From IMG/VR virus record IMGVR_UViG_3300046011_008061, positions 1 through 33,825 of that record: 33,825 bases of DNA; one strand, given 5' to 3'. This document shows positions 7,855-16,031 of this stretch, one piece after another (position 1 is the first letter of the stretch; each line of letters opens with the position of its first letter). Origin of the DNA: a virus. Made by a program: the position numbers and the translations under genes. Below the pieces are notes generated by a model. That model did not search any database. It saw only the letters and a program-made list of their open reading frames with translations, and was not told the DNA's origin.

Positions 7855-8912
7855 AATAGATTTTTTAATGTTTCAATAATTTTATCTGACGTAGTACCAT
7901 CACCTAACCATTCAGTATTAATTTCTTTTTCGGAGTCTAACCAATCAAATGAGTCAGACCAAGTTTGATTATTTTCGGTGTTTACGTTAATCATAAATGA
8001 ACAATTATTTTCAACAGACTCAGGTCTTTCTGTAAAATCTCTTGGTACGATTACGGGTACTCCTAATAAACAAGGTTCTTCTTGTGCTGTACCAGAATCC
8101 GAAATAATAAACTTACATGAATTTATTTTTTTCAGGTAATTTTTGAAGGACATTAAATCAATTTTTTTAATGTTTCCTAAATCAATATTTTGTTTTTCTA
8201 ACTCTTGAACGGTTCTATTGAACGATAACATCTCAACTTCGCAGTTATACTTCTCAGCAACTAAATTTGCGTATTTTATGATGTTCTCAAGTCTTTCTTT
8301 ATATTTGAAATTTTCAGGTCGGTGGATATCTAAAACAATACTATTTTTCTTTTCTTCTTTTTCAAACGTTACTCCGTTAACAACTTCAACAATCGTATTA
8401 CCAACAACAAAAATATTTTCTGGTGAAATATTCTCCTTCAATACCTTTTCCTTGTAGTTATCGTGATAAACAAAAAGATAATCACTACAATGGTCACAAA
8501 TTGTTCTGTTAATTTCTTCTAACATTCTTTTATCGTATGACCTCATACCTGCTTCAATGTGTGCTATTTTATAACCTTCTTTTTTCAAAACTGTAGACGC
8601 TAACACAGAGTTTGAGTCACCTAAGAAAATAATAACATCAGGATTTAAATTCTCATTTCTGATTAACTCAATTAGTTTAATTTGTAATTCACTTGTTTGA
8701 TGAAAATGTTCTTTACCCATCCCACCAATACCTAAATTGTAATCAGGTTTTCTAATTTCTAATTCATCAAAAAAAACATCTGACAAAAGTTTATCGAAGT
8801 GTTGTCCTGTATGGATTAATATGTGATTAAAGCTATCATCTAACTTTTTGAAAATACTGGACATTCGGATAAAATCTGGACGAATACCAGAAACTGTAAT
8901 AATTGTTTTCAT
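7851..8912 (-). CDS. wecB: UDP-N-acetylglucosamine 2-epimerase (non-hydrolysing)
   Basis: The 353-residue GT-B-like epimerase interconverts UDP-GlcNAc and UDP-ManNAc. Recognisable family positions are SGIRPDFIRM (8-17, usually GTRPE), HTGQHFD (34-40), LGDSNS (97-102) with the Asp corresponding to E. coli WecB D95, HIEAGMRS (118-125), LEEINR (131-136) with the catalytic Glu pair, DIHRPEN (195-201) with the conserved His, and SDSGTAQEE, the UDP-binding loop. Length fits WecB (about 370). The altered GIRPD motif suggests a divergent member. UDP-ManNAc made here could be a donor directly, or a substrate for the dehydrogenase fragment at the left edge (UDP-ManNAcA). The gene lies between two glycosyltransferase genes, with a 4-base overlap downstream. 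Confidence 0.92.
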   Translation of the reverse strand: MKTIITVSGIRPDFIRMSSIFKKLDDSFNHILIHTGQHFDKLLSDVFFDELEIRKPDYNLGIGGMGKEHFHQTSELQIKLIELIRNENLNPDVIIFLGDSNSVLASTVLKKEGYKIAHIEAGMRSYDKRMLEEINRTICDHCSDYLFVYHDNYKEKVLKENISPENIFVVGNTIVEVVNGVTFEKEEKKNSIVLDIHRPENFKYKERLENIIKYANLVAEKYNCEVEMLSFNRTVQELEKQNIDLGNIKKIDLMSFKNYLKKINSCKFIISDSGTAQEEPCLLGVPVIVPRDFTERPESVENNCSFMINVNTENNQTWSDSFDWLDSEKEINTEWLGDGTTSDKIIETLKNLL

Positions 8913-8916
8913 CTTT

Positions 8917-10554
8917 TTAATTTATTATTTTAATATATTCTTCTTTTATTTTTTTTGCAACTTCAATTGAATTGAACTTCTCGACATCAACAGGAATTTC
9001 GTGTTTTTCTTTACTAAGAATTTCACCTTTGTCGTCTACTTGATAAATCCATCCGGGTTTTCCACATAACCAACCTTCTATGGTTGTTCTACCAAGTAAA
9101 ATACCTGCGGTTTCTGTACAGTTTTTTACATACTCCTCAACTTTATTGGTTGCCTGAAAATGTTTTACATGTGTATTTTCAAGTAATTCTGAAAGATAGT
9201 TCGATTTATTTTCACCAACTAACCAAAGTTCTTTGTTTTGTGATTTTGAATACTCCACTAAATCTTTAATTGTTTTTTCCCTTAAGTAATCTATTGTACC
9301 AACAAAAAGTACATAGGGGTATGTTTTAGTGTTTTTAGTGTTAAATCTATTAGTATCAATGGGATTATATATAACCTCAGTTAATTCTTGTTGTATATCA
9401 AAATTGTCAATTATATGTTTTTGTATTTCAGGTCTAATACAAATGTATTTTTTAATAGAATCATTTATAACGGGATTCTCCAAACTGATTACTTCTGAAT
9501 GTATTGTAGAAATTTTTGGGATATTTGGATACAATCCACAGATATGGTTAGTGATTGGGTTGTGTTGGGTATGGATGATATCGTAGTTTACTTCAGATAT
9601 CTTATACATCATGTTAGGTTGACTTTTAACAACACCTTGTGGTGTGTTTAATCCCCAAACACCATCACCAAGTTTATAACCTGGTGGTTCAGAAAATGGT
9701 AAAACTTTTACACCCTGTTGTTGTGCCAATTTAGATAGAGGACCCTCAATATCAGAAAGTACTGTTACATCACAATTTAATTTCTTTAAGCTTTTTGCCA
9801 ACTCATACACATACATTTCTGACCCCGTAAAGTTTTTGAAGAATAAACAAGACAATAATACCTTCAAAGGAGAGTTAACATCAAGGTTTCTTTTTATTTT
9901 GACGGGGAGTTTATCTTTGTGTTTCTCCGCAAACTTAATTCTGTTTTGTTCCCATTCTTCATTTGTGGCACCAATAGATTTGTGAGTTACTCTTACATCA
10001 TAGATAACACCAATTTTTACCTCTTCAATAAAATTTCTAAACGAAAAATCTACATCATAAAAGTGAAACCCTTTTATTTCTTCATTAAAAGTTTGTTTAA
10101 TGTTTTTCTTATTTAATACAATAAAAAGACCATCTACTAAAACAACGTCTTCTATTTGATTACCTAAACTTGCTGAGTATTTTGACTCCCATTTTTTACC
10201 GTCATGTTCGTGATTAACGATACCTTTCATTTTTGAAAAGTCTTCCCACCATTTAGCGGATTCGGGTAATTGTGTTGAACCAGCAAGTCCTAACACACCA
10301 TATTCGGGACTTCTTTTGAAGTGCTTTAATATTTTACTACCCCAATTCTTACTATCAAAATAGATGTCGTCATGACATAGCACAACAATATCATTTGTTG
10401 CTTGTTCTAAAATCATATTGTAAGCTTCAGGTAATGAATACTTACCTTCATTTTCTATTGGGATTATTTGTGGGTTCGATACCCCACATGATTTTTTTAA
10501 TAGCTCAACAAAACCATTATCAATTTTTCTGGTTGAAAATCCTATTGTTATCAT
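8917..10554 (-). CDS. Two-domain glycosyltransferase: GT2-like (N-terminal) fused to GT4-like (C-terminal)
   Basis: The 545-residue protein has two catalytic modules. Residues 1-215 are GT2-like: MITIGFSTRK start, LPEAYNMILEQATNDIVVLC leading to HDD (61-63), and GFHFYDVDFSFR (162-173). From about 230 a GT-B module begins: VLLSCLFF, then FTGSEMYVYELAKSL (242-256, a typical GT4 glycine/helix start), DIIHTQHNP, a VLFVGTIDYLREKT Rossmann start and a C-terminal GR-TIEGWLCGKPG loop with the conserved Glu. Such fusions may add two successive sugars to the same acceptor. The start overlaps the upstream UDP-galactopyranose mutase gene by 4 bases. The call as a double glycosyltransferase is firm; the sugars are unknown. 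Confidence 0.85.
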   Translation of the reverse strand: MITIGFSTRKIDNGFVELLKKSCGVSNPQIIPIENEGKYSLPEAYNMILEQATNDIVVLCHDDIYFDSKNWGSKILKHFKRSPEYGVLGLAGSTQLPESAKWWEDFSKMKGIVNHEHDGKKWESKYSASLGNQIEDVVLVDGLFIVLNKKNIKQTFNEEIKGFHFYDVDFSFRNFIEEVKIGVIYDVRVTHKSIGATNEEWEQNRIKFAEKHKDKLPVKIKRNLDVNSPLKVLLSCLFFKNFTGSEMYVYELAKSLKKLNCDVTVLSDIEGPLSKLAQQQGVKVLPFSEPPGYKLGDGVWGLNTPQGVVKSQPNMMYKISEVNYDIIHTQHNPITNHICGLYPNIPKISTIHSEVISLENPVINDSIKKYICIRPEIQKHIIDNFDIQQELTEVIYNPIDTNRFNTKNTKTYPYVLFVGTIDYLREKTIKDLVEYSKSQNKELWLVGENKSNYLSELLENTHVKHFQATNKVEEYVKNCTETAGILLGRTTIEGWLCGKPGWIYQVDDKGEILSKEKHEIPVDVEKFNSIEVAKKIKEEYIKIIN

Positions 10555-11627
10555 TTGATATTTTCTATAAAATTAAGTGCTGATAATATTACTTTATCCA
10601 TATCATAATATTTGTATTCAGCGAGTCTACCTCCAAAATAAACATTTTTTTCCTTAATGGAAAGTTTTTTATACTTTTCATAAAGTTCATTATTTGTTTT
10701 ATCGTTTACGGGGTAGTATGGGTCAGTAATATCAGGTTGGTATTCTACTGGAAATTCGTCAGTAACCCAAGTCACGTCTGATTCTGAATTTTCAAAATGT
10801 TTATGTTCTATGGTTCTTGTTTTTCGTGTTTTTTTATCAGTGTAGTTCATTATTGCGACTCCCTGATAATTTTTTGAATCTAACCTCATATGCTCAGATT
10901 CAACCGTTTTATACTCTAAAGGACCAAATTGATAGCTAAAATACTTATCTATTGGGCCCGTATATATCAACTTTTTATGTTTGGGTAAGTCATCCTTAAA
11001 AAAGTCAGTATTTAACTTTACATCAATACCGTCTAATAATTTTTCAAATATTTTTGTATAACCACCAATAGGTATTCCTTGATATTTATCATTAAAATAA
11101 TTGTTATCGTAGTTTAATCTTACGGGTAATCTTTCAATGATTTCTTTAGGTAAAAGTTTTGCCGACTTTTTCCATTGTTTTTCAGTATAACCTTTGATAA
11201 GTTTTTTGTAACATTTTTTACCAACTAAACTTATTGCGCATTCCTCTAAATTTTTTGGGTTGTCGTTCTGATACTTTTTTAATTTTTTAATTAGTTGGTG
11301 TGGGTGTGTAATGTTGTATATTTTAGAAAAAGTCCACATATTAAAAGGGAGAGAATATATCTCACCCTTGTAATTTGCAACAGTCCTAAGAGTAAAATTA
11401 TTAAATGATGTAAATTGGTTTATCCAAGACCAAACTTTTTCATTAGATGTGTGAAAAATATGTGGACCGTAGTCATGTACGTTAATGTTATCTCTGTTGG
11501 ACGTATAGCAATTCCCACCAATGTGATTTCTTTTTTCAATAACGCAGACTTTATGTCCCTTTTTGTGTAACTCATGTGCACAAATAGAACCAAAAAATCC
11601 TGAACCAACTATCAAATAATCATACAT
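10551..11627 (-). CDS. glf: UDP-galactopyranose mutase
   Basis: This flavoenzyme converts UDP-galactopyranose to UDP-galactofuranose. The sequence opens MYDYLIVGSGFFGS with the FAD GxGxxG motif, followed by an IEKRNHIGGNCYT segment and HDYGPHIFHT, the conserved substrate-side His region of the Glf family. Further family marks are RLPVRLNYDNNYFN, GIPIGGYTKIF, YTGPIDKYF and the C-terminal FGGRLAEYKYYDMD. From this start it is 358 residues, close to the usual 365-385. An upstream in-frame ATG at 11654 would add nine residues with no family counterpart and overlap the dUTPase gene by 26 bases. The start at 11627, one base after that gene, is therefore preferred. Galf-containing glycans are thus a likely cassette product. 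Confidence 0.95.
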   Translation of the reverse strand: MYDYLIVGSGFFGSICAHELHKKGHKVCVIEKRNHIGGNCYTSNRDNINVHDYGPHIFHTSNEKVWSWINQFTSFNNFTLRTVANYKGEIYSLPFNMWTFSKIYNITHPHQLIKKLKKYQNDNPKNLEECAISLVGKKCYKKLIKGYTEKQWKKSAKLLPKEIIERLPVRLNYDNNYFNDKYQGIPIGGYTKIFEKLLDGIDVKLNTDFFKDDLPKHKKLIYTGPIDKYFSYQFGPLEYKTVESEHMRLDSKNYQGVAIMNYTDKKTRKTRTIEHKHFENSESDVTWVTDEFPVEYQPDITDPYYPVNDKTNNELYEKYKKLSIKEKNVYFGGRLAEYKYYDMDKVILSALNFIENIK

Positions 11628-11628
11628 A

Positions 11629-12246
11629 TTACAATCCCGTAGAACCGAAACCATTACTGTTTCTGTCCTTATCTTCTATTTTTTCAACTTGGATTAAATT
11701 AACAAACTTTCCGCAAATAACAGGACATAAAACTGCTTGTGCAATTTTTTGACCTTTCTGTATTTTAACTCTTTCGTTTGTTGTGTTAAATAAAATTACT
11801 TTTATTTCACCTTGATATCCGCTATCAATAGTACCTGGTGAATTCAATACAAACAACCCTTGATTAAGTGCTAATCCACTTTTAGACCTAATTTGCACTT
11901 CATAGGATTCACTAATATCTAATCTAATACCTGTAGGAATTAAAGCTCTTGAATTTGGTTGGACCCAAACTTCTTCAGACGCTCTTAAATCAAATCCAGA
12001 ATCAGATGAGTATTCATAATGAGGGTTCTTATTTTCGGAAGAGTTTATATATTTCAAATCAATTTTGATTGGCTCGTCACCATACTCTTCATTCATTTGA
12101 TTAAAATGATTGTTCAAATCTTCTATATCAATACCTAAAGATTCTATAAATTTTTGAGGATTAGATAAGTCCGCGTTACCCAACATAGACTTCATCTCTT
12201 TAATCATTTTAATTTGTTGTTTAGCGTCTTTTAATTTATCAAACAT
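11629..12246 (-). CDS. dut: dUTPase (trimeric type) with N-terminal helical extension
   Basis: The 205-residue protein hydrolyses dUTP to dUMP. All five trimeric dUTPase motifs are present: SDSGFDLRA (motif 1), RSKSGLA (motif 2, one residue longer than the usual RSGLA), the NSPGTIDSGYQGE loop (motif 3 with the catalytic Asp), GQKIAQAV (motif 4) and RNSNGFGSTG (motif 5). About 60 residues precede the dUTPase core. They are Lys/Met/Glu-rich and probably helical, which is unusual for this family and may be an oligomerisation or interaction arm. The start ATG overlaps the stop of the upstream exonuclease gene as TAATG. The gene sits between glycan genes, unlike typical nucleotide-metabolism clusters. 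Confidence 0.93.
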   Translation of the reverse strand: MFDKLKDAKQQIKMIKEMKSMLGNADLSNPQKFIESLGIDIEDLNNHFNQMNEEYGDEPIKIDLKYINSSENKNPHYEYSSDSGFDLRASEEVWVQPNSRALIPTGIRLDISESYEVQIRSKSGLALNQGLFVLNSPGTIDSGYQGEIKVILFNTTNERVKIQKGQKIAQAVLCPVICGKFVNLIQVEKIEDKDRNSNGFGSTGL

Positions 12247-12974
12247 TATTTTAAGGATTTTAATTGTAAAATTGCGTTTATTAAAACATCTACATCTTTT
12301 TCGCAGTATTCTGCGATTTCTTGTAGTCTGTTATGGTTCCAATAAGCTTCATGAACCATTCCACCATTAATTGGTCCGTCTTTAGGAGTAGGAATATCTA
12401 AACACGTACACATTAAATCTAATGAACCAATTGCTGTGTATGCGCCATATTGCCAAATTTCTTTTGTGTCGATTGCCTTAACCTCCCAAGGTTTCGTATC
12501 GTATGAAGGAAGTATCTTTGAAGGCATAATTCCATTGATAATCATACGTTTTGCTAACATAGGAATATCAAAGTTTTTAAGGTTGTGACCACAAAGATAA
12601 AAATCTAATTTATGACATCTATTCAAAAGGTCTCTTACTTCTAACAATAACTTGTGTTCATCGTCGTTAGAAAAAGTTTGTTTTTTAATCTCACCATTTT
12701 CCAAAACAAACGCCATTGATACACAAACTATCTTAGCAAACTCAGGAACTAATGCTGTTCGTTTAGCATATACATCATCCATTTTTTGCATTTCTTCCTC
12801 AAGACCATTTGTTTCAACATTATCTTCTGGAAATCTTTTTAAAAACCAATCAAAGTATTTAACAAATTGCTCAGCAATTTTGGGGTGACTTTGTTGACAA
12901 GAACGCCAGTCTTTACATAGACCAACAGTTTCTATGTCTAAAAATAAAATTTTGTTAATAGGTACGTTTATCAT
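12246..12974 (-). CDS. DnaQ-like 3'-5' exonuclease (DEDDy)
   Basis: The 242-residue protein carries the three exonuclease motifs of the RNase H-like DEDD superfamily: FLDIETVG (11-18) with D13 and E15, GHNLKNFDIP with the second Asp, and a C-terminal Y-C-E-K-D pattern of the DEDDy class. It has a long insertion after motif I (WRSCQQSHPKIAEQF onward), a feature I associate with stand-alone PolB-type exonucleases in Bacteroidota and their phages. It would trim 3' ends of DNA in the cytoplasm, for example in repair or nucleotide recycling. It overlaps the upstream glycosyltransferase gene by 4 bases and the dUTPase gene by 1 base. Confidence 0.88.
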   Translation of the reverse strand: MINVPINKILFLDIETVGLCKDWRSCQQSHPKIAEQFVKYFDWFLKRFPEDNVETNGLEEEMQKMDDVYAKRTALVPEFAKIVCVSMAFVLENGEIKKQTFSNDDEHKLLLEVRDLLNRCHKLDFYLCGHNLKNFDIPMLAKRMIINGIMPSKILPSYDTKPWEVKAIDTKEIWQYGAYTAIGSLDLMCTCLDIPTPKDGPINGGMVHEAYWNHNRLQEIAEYCEKDVDVLINAILQLKSLK

Positions 12975-14185
12975 TTTATTAAGGATTTATATAATTCTGC
13001 TCTATCTTTTGTTACGTTATTCAAATCGTATTTATCTTTTACCGTTTCATAAAGTTTTTGTCCTAAATCATATGCTAAATTAGGGTTGTCAATTAATTTT
13101 TTCATGTATTTTGACCAATCGCTATGATTTCTTGCTTCATCAACTAACAACGCATTTCCGTCAGTAAATTCTCCTTTGTTTAGTGCGTGTTTCAAATCGA
13201 TAGTGTAAGGACCAATATTTGAAGCAATTATTGCCTTTTTATAGAACCCCGCCTCAATAACTTTAAGTTGTGATTTAACTCTATTAAATACGTGGTTTTT
13301 AATTGGAGCTAAAGAAACGTCAAACCATTTGTAGTTGTTTGCATAACTTGTTACGGGTTTTGTCCATATTCTATTGTAGAACGGAAGTTCATCACTTTTG
13401 TATTCCTCTTCAGCAAACTTCATTAAAAAATCTTTATGTTTACTATCAACTAACTTGTAATTGTCTGTAAAAATTTCTTCGTATCTTGCCCATACCGTTT
13501 CTTGTGGTAAGATATCTCTTTGTTTTTGTTCACCAGTTTGTTGGTTAATTTCTGTAACAGTACCTCTAATGTCAAAACCACATAAGTACATACTAAACTT
13601 ATCTTTTAATGGTGATAATTTATTCATAGTACCATCCAATAATTTCAAATCATGAAGGTGAGAAGAACCACCTAACCAACCGAATCTTAACTTATCTGAC
13701 GGTTCAGTTTTTGCTTTAAATTGTGGTTCATTTGGATTAATTGCGTTCGGTAAAACAAAAACATTTTTGTTAAACTTGGAAATCTCGTTCGCAAAAAACG
13801 ATGTTGTTGTTGTTACATAAGATGCAACTTTAAGATTTTCTATAATTTTTTTATGAAGATTAGTTTGTAAAACCATCTGATGTACGGGATGTTCTTTAGT
13901 TGGTAACCAATAGTCGTCTAAATCCATAATTGTTATGATACCAATAGAATTTAATCTTTGAATTAAGTCTACTGAGTTATCATAGTTGTGTGCGATTGTT
14001 CTGTGGAAATGTACGATGTCGTAATTTTTCCAAAAATTGTAATCATTAACTTTTGGTTCGTAGTCAATATCTACGTGAAATTCATCTGGATATAAATTTT
14101 GTAAACTTACGTGAGGGTCAATAGACCTAAATTTGCCCACACCTGTTTTATCTGAAGGTAGTACTAATACTTTAATTTTATTCAT
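12971..14185 (-). CDS. GT4-like (GT-B) glycosyltransferase
   Basis: This 404-residue enzyme has a GT-B arrangement. The N-terminal domain contains VLPSDKTGVGKFRS (8-21), IVHFHR (57-62) and DLDDYW (88-93). A short VLPNAIN linker follows, and the C-terminal domain begins at FGWLGGSSH and ends with the KVIEAGFYKKAIIASNIGPY donor-binding loop carrying the conserved Glu. The pattern resembles GT4 members from T4-like phages and bacterial surface-glycan clusters. It is the first gene of the minus-strand cassette, starting 37 bases after the terminator hairpin at 14225-14249, so a promoter for the cassette may lie in that gap. Sugar specificity is unknown. Confidence 0.8.
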   Translation of the reverse strand: MNKIKVLVLPSDKTGVGKFRSIDPHVSLQNLYPDEFHVDIDYEPKVNDYNFWKNYDIVHFHRTIAHNYDNSVDLIQRLNSIGIITIMDLDDYWLPTKEHPVHQMVLQTNLHKKIIENLKVASYVTTTTSFFANEISKFNKNVFVLPNAINPNEPQFKAKTEPSDKLRFGWLGGSSHLHDLKLLDGTMNKLSPLKDKFSMYLCGFDIRGTVTEINQQTGEQKQRDILPQETVWARYEEIFTDNYKLVDSKHKDFLMKFAEEEYKSDELPFYNRIWTKPVTSYANNYKWFDVSLAPIKNHVFNRVKSQLKVIEAGFYKKAIIASNIGPYTIDLKHALNKGEFTDGNALLVDEARNHSDWSKYMKKLIDNPNLAYDLGQKLYETVKDKYDLNNVTKDRAELYKSLIK

Positions 14186-14224
14186 GAGTGTTTTTTCAGT
14201 AAAAGTAGGTGAATTAAAATAAAA

Positions 14225-14249
14225 AATCCACCCCTTTTGAGAGTGGATT
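14225..14249 (-). terminator. Rho-independent terminator-like hairpin
   Basis: Seven-base arms AATCCAC (14225-14231) and GTGGATT (14243-14249) flank an 11-base loop. Read on the minus strand, the hairpin is followed at once by a T-rich run. It lies 20 bases past the stop of the minus-strand gene ending at 14269 and before the first glycosyltransferase gene, so it probably separates the two transcription units. Confidence 0.7.
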
Positions 14250-14268
14250 GAAAATCATTTTATTTATT

Positions 14269-14877
14269 TTATTTTAATTTTTTAATCTTAGTTACGTTAC
14301 CCACAAATAAATGATTACCTACTTTGAATTGGATAATGTCGTTTGATTTTGTTGTAGATTCTACTAACATACCTGCTTCCATTAACTCTTCTCTAACAAC
14401 ATCCCTTACGGTATCTCTAACAACATCTCGTATCATAGATTTCATTTCGTTCAAGTTAAAATTAGATGGTGATGGTTGTTTTGTTGTTAAACCCTTAGCT
14501 GATGATTCTTGTGAAGTTGTTGAGTTTGCATTCATACCCATTAATCTTTGAGCTCCCTCGATGATTTCATTACTAATTACTGAACCCCCATTCATAGAGC
14601 TTGGTTGTACGATTGGTTGTTCAATCATCAATTTTTTTATTTCATCAGGTAGTTTAGAATTCATAATTCTATCCGATTCGATTGGTTTTGATGGGTCGAA
14701 ATTAGAACTTTTAGTTGTTGATTCCATCATATACTCCTGAGGTATATTATATGACGCATTAGGAGTATCATAATTTTCAACCATCGGTATTGATGGCGTT
14801 GCAGTTCCTCTGTTTATTCCATTATGTGCGTCCATAATTTTTTTAGAAATTGCTAATTTTTGCATTAAATCTGACAT
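14269..14877 (-). CDS. Unknown phage protein with C-terminal helical repeat
   Basis: I do not recognise this 202-residue protein. The first 140 residues are low-complexity, rich in Ser, Asn, Pro, Met and Thr, and probably disordered. Residues 145-166 form a charged helix built of RDVV/RDTV-like units, likely a coiled coil. The last 25 residues (FKVGNHLFVGNVTKIKKLK) look like a small beta unit. It is the last gene of a five-gene minus-strand group that starts with a late-promoter-like motif, and it ends at a terminator. A virion scaffold or internal structural protein is plausible from layout only. Confidence 0.7.
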   Translation of the reverse strand: MSDLMQKLAISKKIMDAHNGINRGTATPSIPMVENYDTPNASYNIPQEYMMESTTKSSNFDPSKPIESDRIMNSKLPDEIKKLMIEQPIVQPSSMNGGSVISNEIIEGAQRLMGMNANSTTSQESSAKGLTTKQPSPSNFNLNEMKSMIRDVVRDTVRDVVREELMEAGMLVESTTKSNDIIQFKVGNHLFVGNVTKIKKLK

Positions 14878-14878
14878 G

Positions 14879-15277
14879 CTATGCTATATTTTGTGTGTCG
14901 TCGAATTTTGCGTTTAATATCACACTCGACATAAGTTTATCACCATCTGGGTTATAATCAGGTCTCATTTCATAAAAGTTATCACCCTGTGGTTGATAAG
15001 TCAATATTTTTACTAACTTAAAAAACCTCCAACCAGGAATAGGGTTATTTTTTGTAACTTTTGAATGTGATACCCCTTGTCTTTCCCAAGCACGTAATAC
15101 TAATTCTCCCTTTTTAGAATAACCAACACAAACAGGTTCAATATCACGGAATCCTCTACCGTATTCCTTACCCTCATAGTTAATTGTTATCACTTGTTTT
15201 TTTCTAATACTATCTTGAACCACATCTAAATTTGCGGCTTCTAAAATAAGTTGAGAAAGATTATTTAGTAGTTTCAC
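14879..15277 (-). CDS. Small protein with WYL-like beta domain and capsid-targeting-like N-terminus
   Basis: The 132-residue protein has a leader MKLLNNLSQLILE-A followed by a beta-rich region. Residues 25-95 follow the layout of a WYL domain: an I-x-Y strand, GRGFRDIEPVCVGY, a Lys/Gly turn with ELVLRAW, and PGWRFFKLVKI. WYL domains bind ligands or nucleic acid in bacterial regulators; here there is no DNA-binding partner domain. The I-L-E/A at residues 11-14 matches the T4 prohead protease consensus, so the protein could be packaged in the capsid and trimmed. It starts with a 4-base overlap with its upstream neighbour and lies 1 base before the next gene. Confidence 0.7.
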   Translation of the reverse strand: MKLLNNLSQLILEAANLDVVQDSIRKKQVITINYEGKEYGRGFRDIEPVCVGYSKKGELVLRAWERQGVSHSKVTKNNPIPGWRFFKLVKILTYQPQGDNFYEMRPDYNPDGDKLMSSVILNAKFDDTQNIA

Positions 15278-15567
15278 GATACAGTGTAGTAAGGATTATT
15301 TTGTGAGAATTTATTAATTTTTAAATCATCTTTTCTTTCTGTGATATCTTGTGATGTACCAGCATTTTGATTATAAATATCTAATTCACCACCCGTACCC
15401 CTACCAATTTTATCACCGTCGGCTATTGCATCAGGGTGAACTGTTGAATATTGGTCAGCAGGGTTGAAGTCATTTCTTGGGAAAAGTTTTTTTCTTTGTT
15501 CTTCAGCAATACGACTTAATTCATTAGCCGGTTGTGAGAAGTCCATCTTATCTGATTGAACTGCCAT
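15274..15567 (-). CDS. Unknown small phage protein
   Basis: This 97-residue protein is not recognised. It is hydrophilic, rich in Asp, Asn and Gln, with no cysteine, no membrane segment and few predicted strands, so it is probably extended or disordered. It shares a 1-base overlap with the gene upstream and a 4-base overlap with the gene downstream, so it is translated as part of the five-gene group. A structural or scaffold-associated role is possible but unsupported. Confidence 0.65.
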   Translation of the reverse strand: MAVQSDKMDFSQPANELSRIAEEQRKKLFPRNDFNPADQYSTVHPDAIADGDKIGRGTGGELDIYNQNAGTSQDITERKDDLKINKFSQNNPYYTVS

Positions 15568-16031
15568 TATATTATTTTTTTATAAAGTTTATTCATTATA
15601 TCAAATTCTTCCTTTAGTCTCACGTCAATATCACTATTTGTTTTTGTGTTAGACACTAAAGGGTTTGTTATTAAATTATTTTTTTCGTGGTCATCAATAA
15701 ATTGATTTTGCATCCCCGCATTCATCTTTATGGTTTTACCATTTTTATCATTTTCTCTCCAAACTCTCAAAACCTCATCACACCATGTTTTCATTCTATC
15801 ACCACCATTCAATATAAATGGGGCATCTTCTTTTTTTCCTGAAAAATTATCAAACCAACTTTTGATTCTTTTAATTTGTTGGTATGTCGCTTGTTTTGAT
15901 TTTCTTAATTGTTGGTTTCTATTATAACCTTCAATGTTTTGATTACCCTGTACTGTACTAAAACAATCGTCAAGGTGTTTCACAAGACTATCAGGGATTA
16001 TTGCAATTCTATCATATAGATTTTTATTCAT
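15567..16031 (-). CDS. Unknown phage protein
   Basis: The 154-residue protein has a helical first half (IIPDSLVKHLDDCF, then a basic helix QATYQQIKRIKSWFDNF at about 53-69) and a conserved-looking FILNGGDRMKTWCDEVL segment (about 78-94). I associate this pattern with uncharacterised proteins of T4-like metagenomic phages. No catalytic motif is evident. The start lies within the end of the upstream gene (8-base overlap). Function is unknown. Its neighbours suggest a late, virion-related operon. Confidence 0.68.
   Translation of the reverse strand: MNKNLYDRIAIIPDSLVKHLDDCFSTVQGNQNIEGYNRNQQLRKSKQATYQQIKRIKSWFDNFSGKKEDAPFILNGGDRMKTWCDEVLRVWRENDKNGKTIKMNAGMQNQFIDDHEKNNLITNPLVSNTKTNSDIDVRLKEEFDIMNKLYKKII

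Noticed and set aside
1-14185. Bacterial chromosome O-antigen locus
   Set aside because: The array contains phage-type dUTPase and exonuclease genes, lacks Wzx/Wzy/ligase genes, and is continuous with phage structural and polymerase genes.
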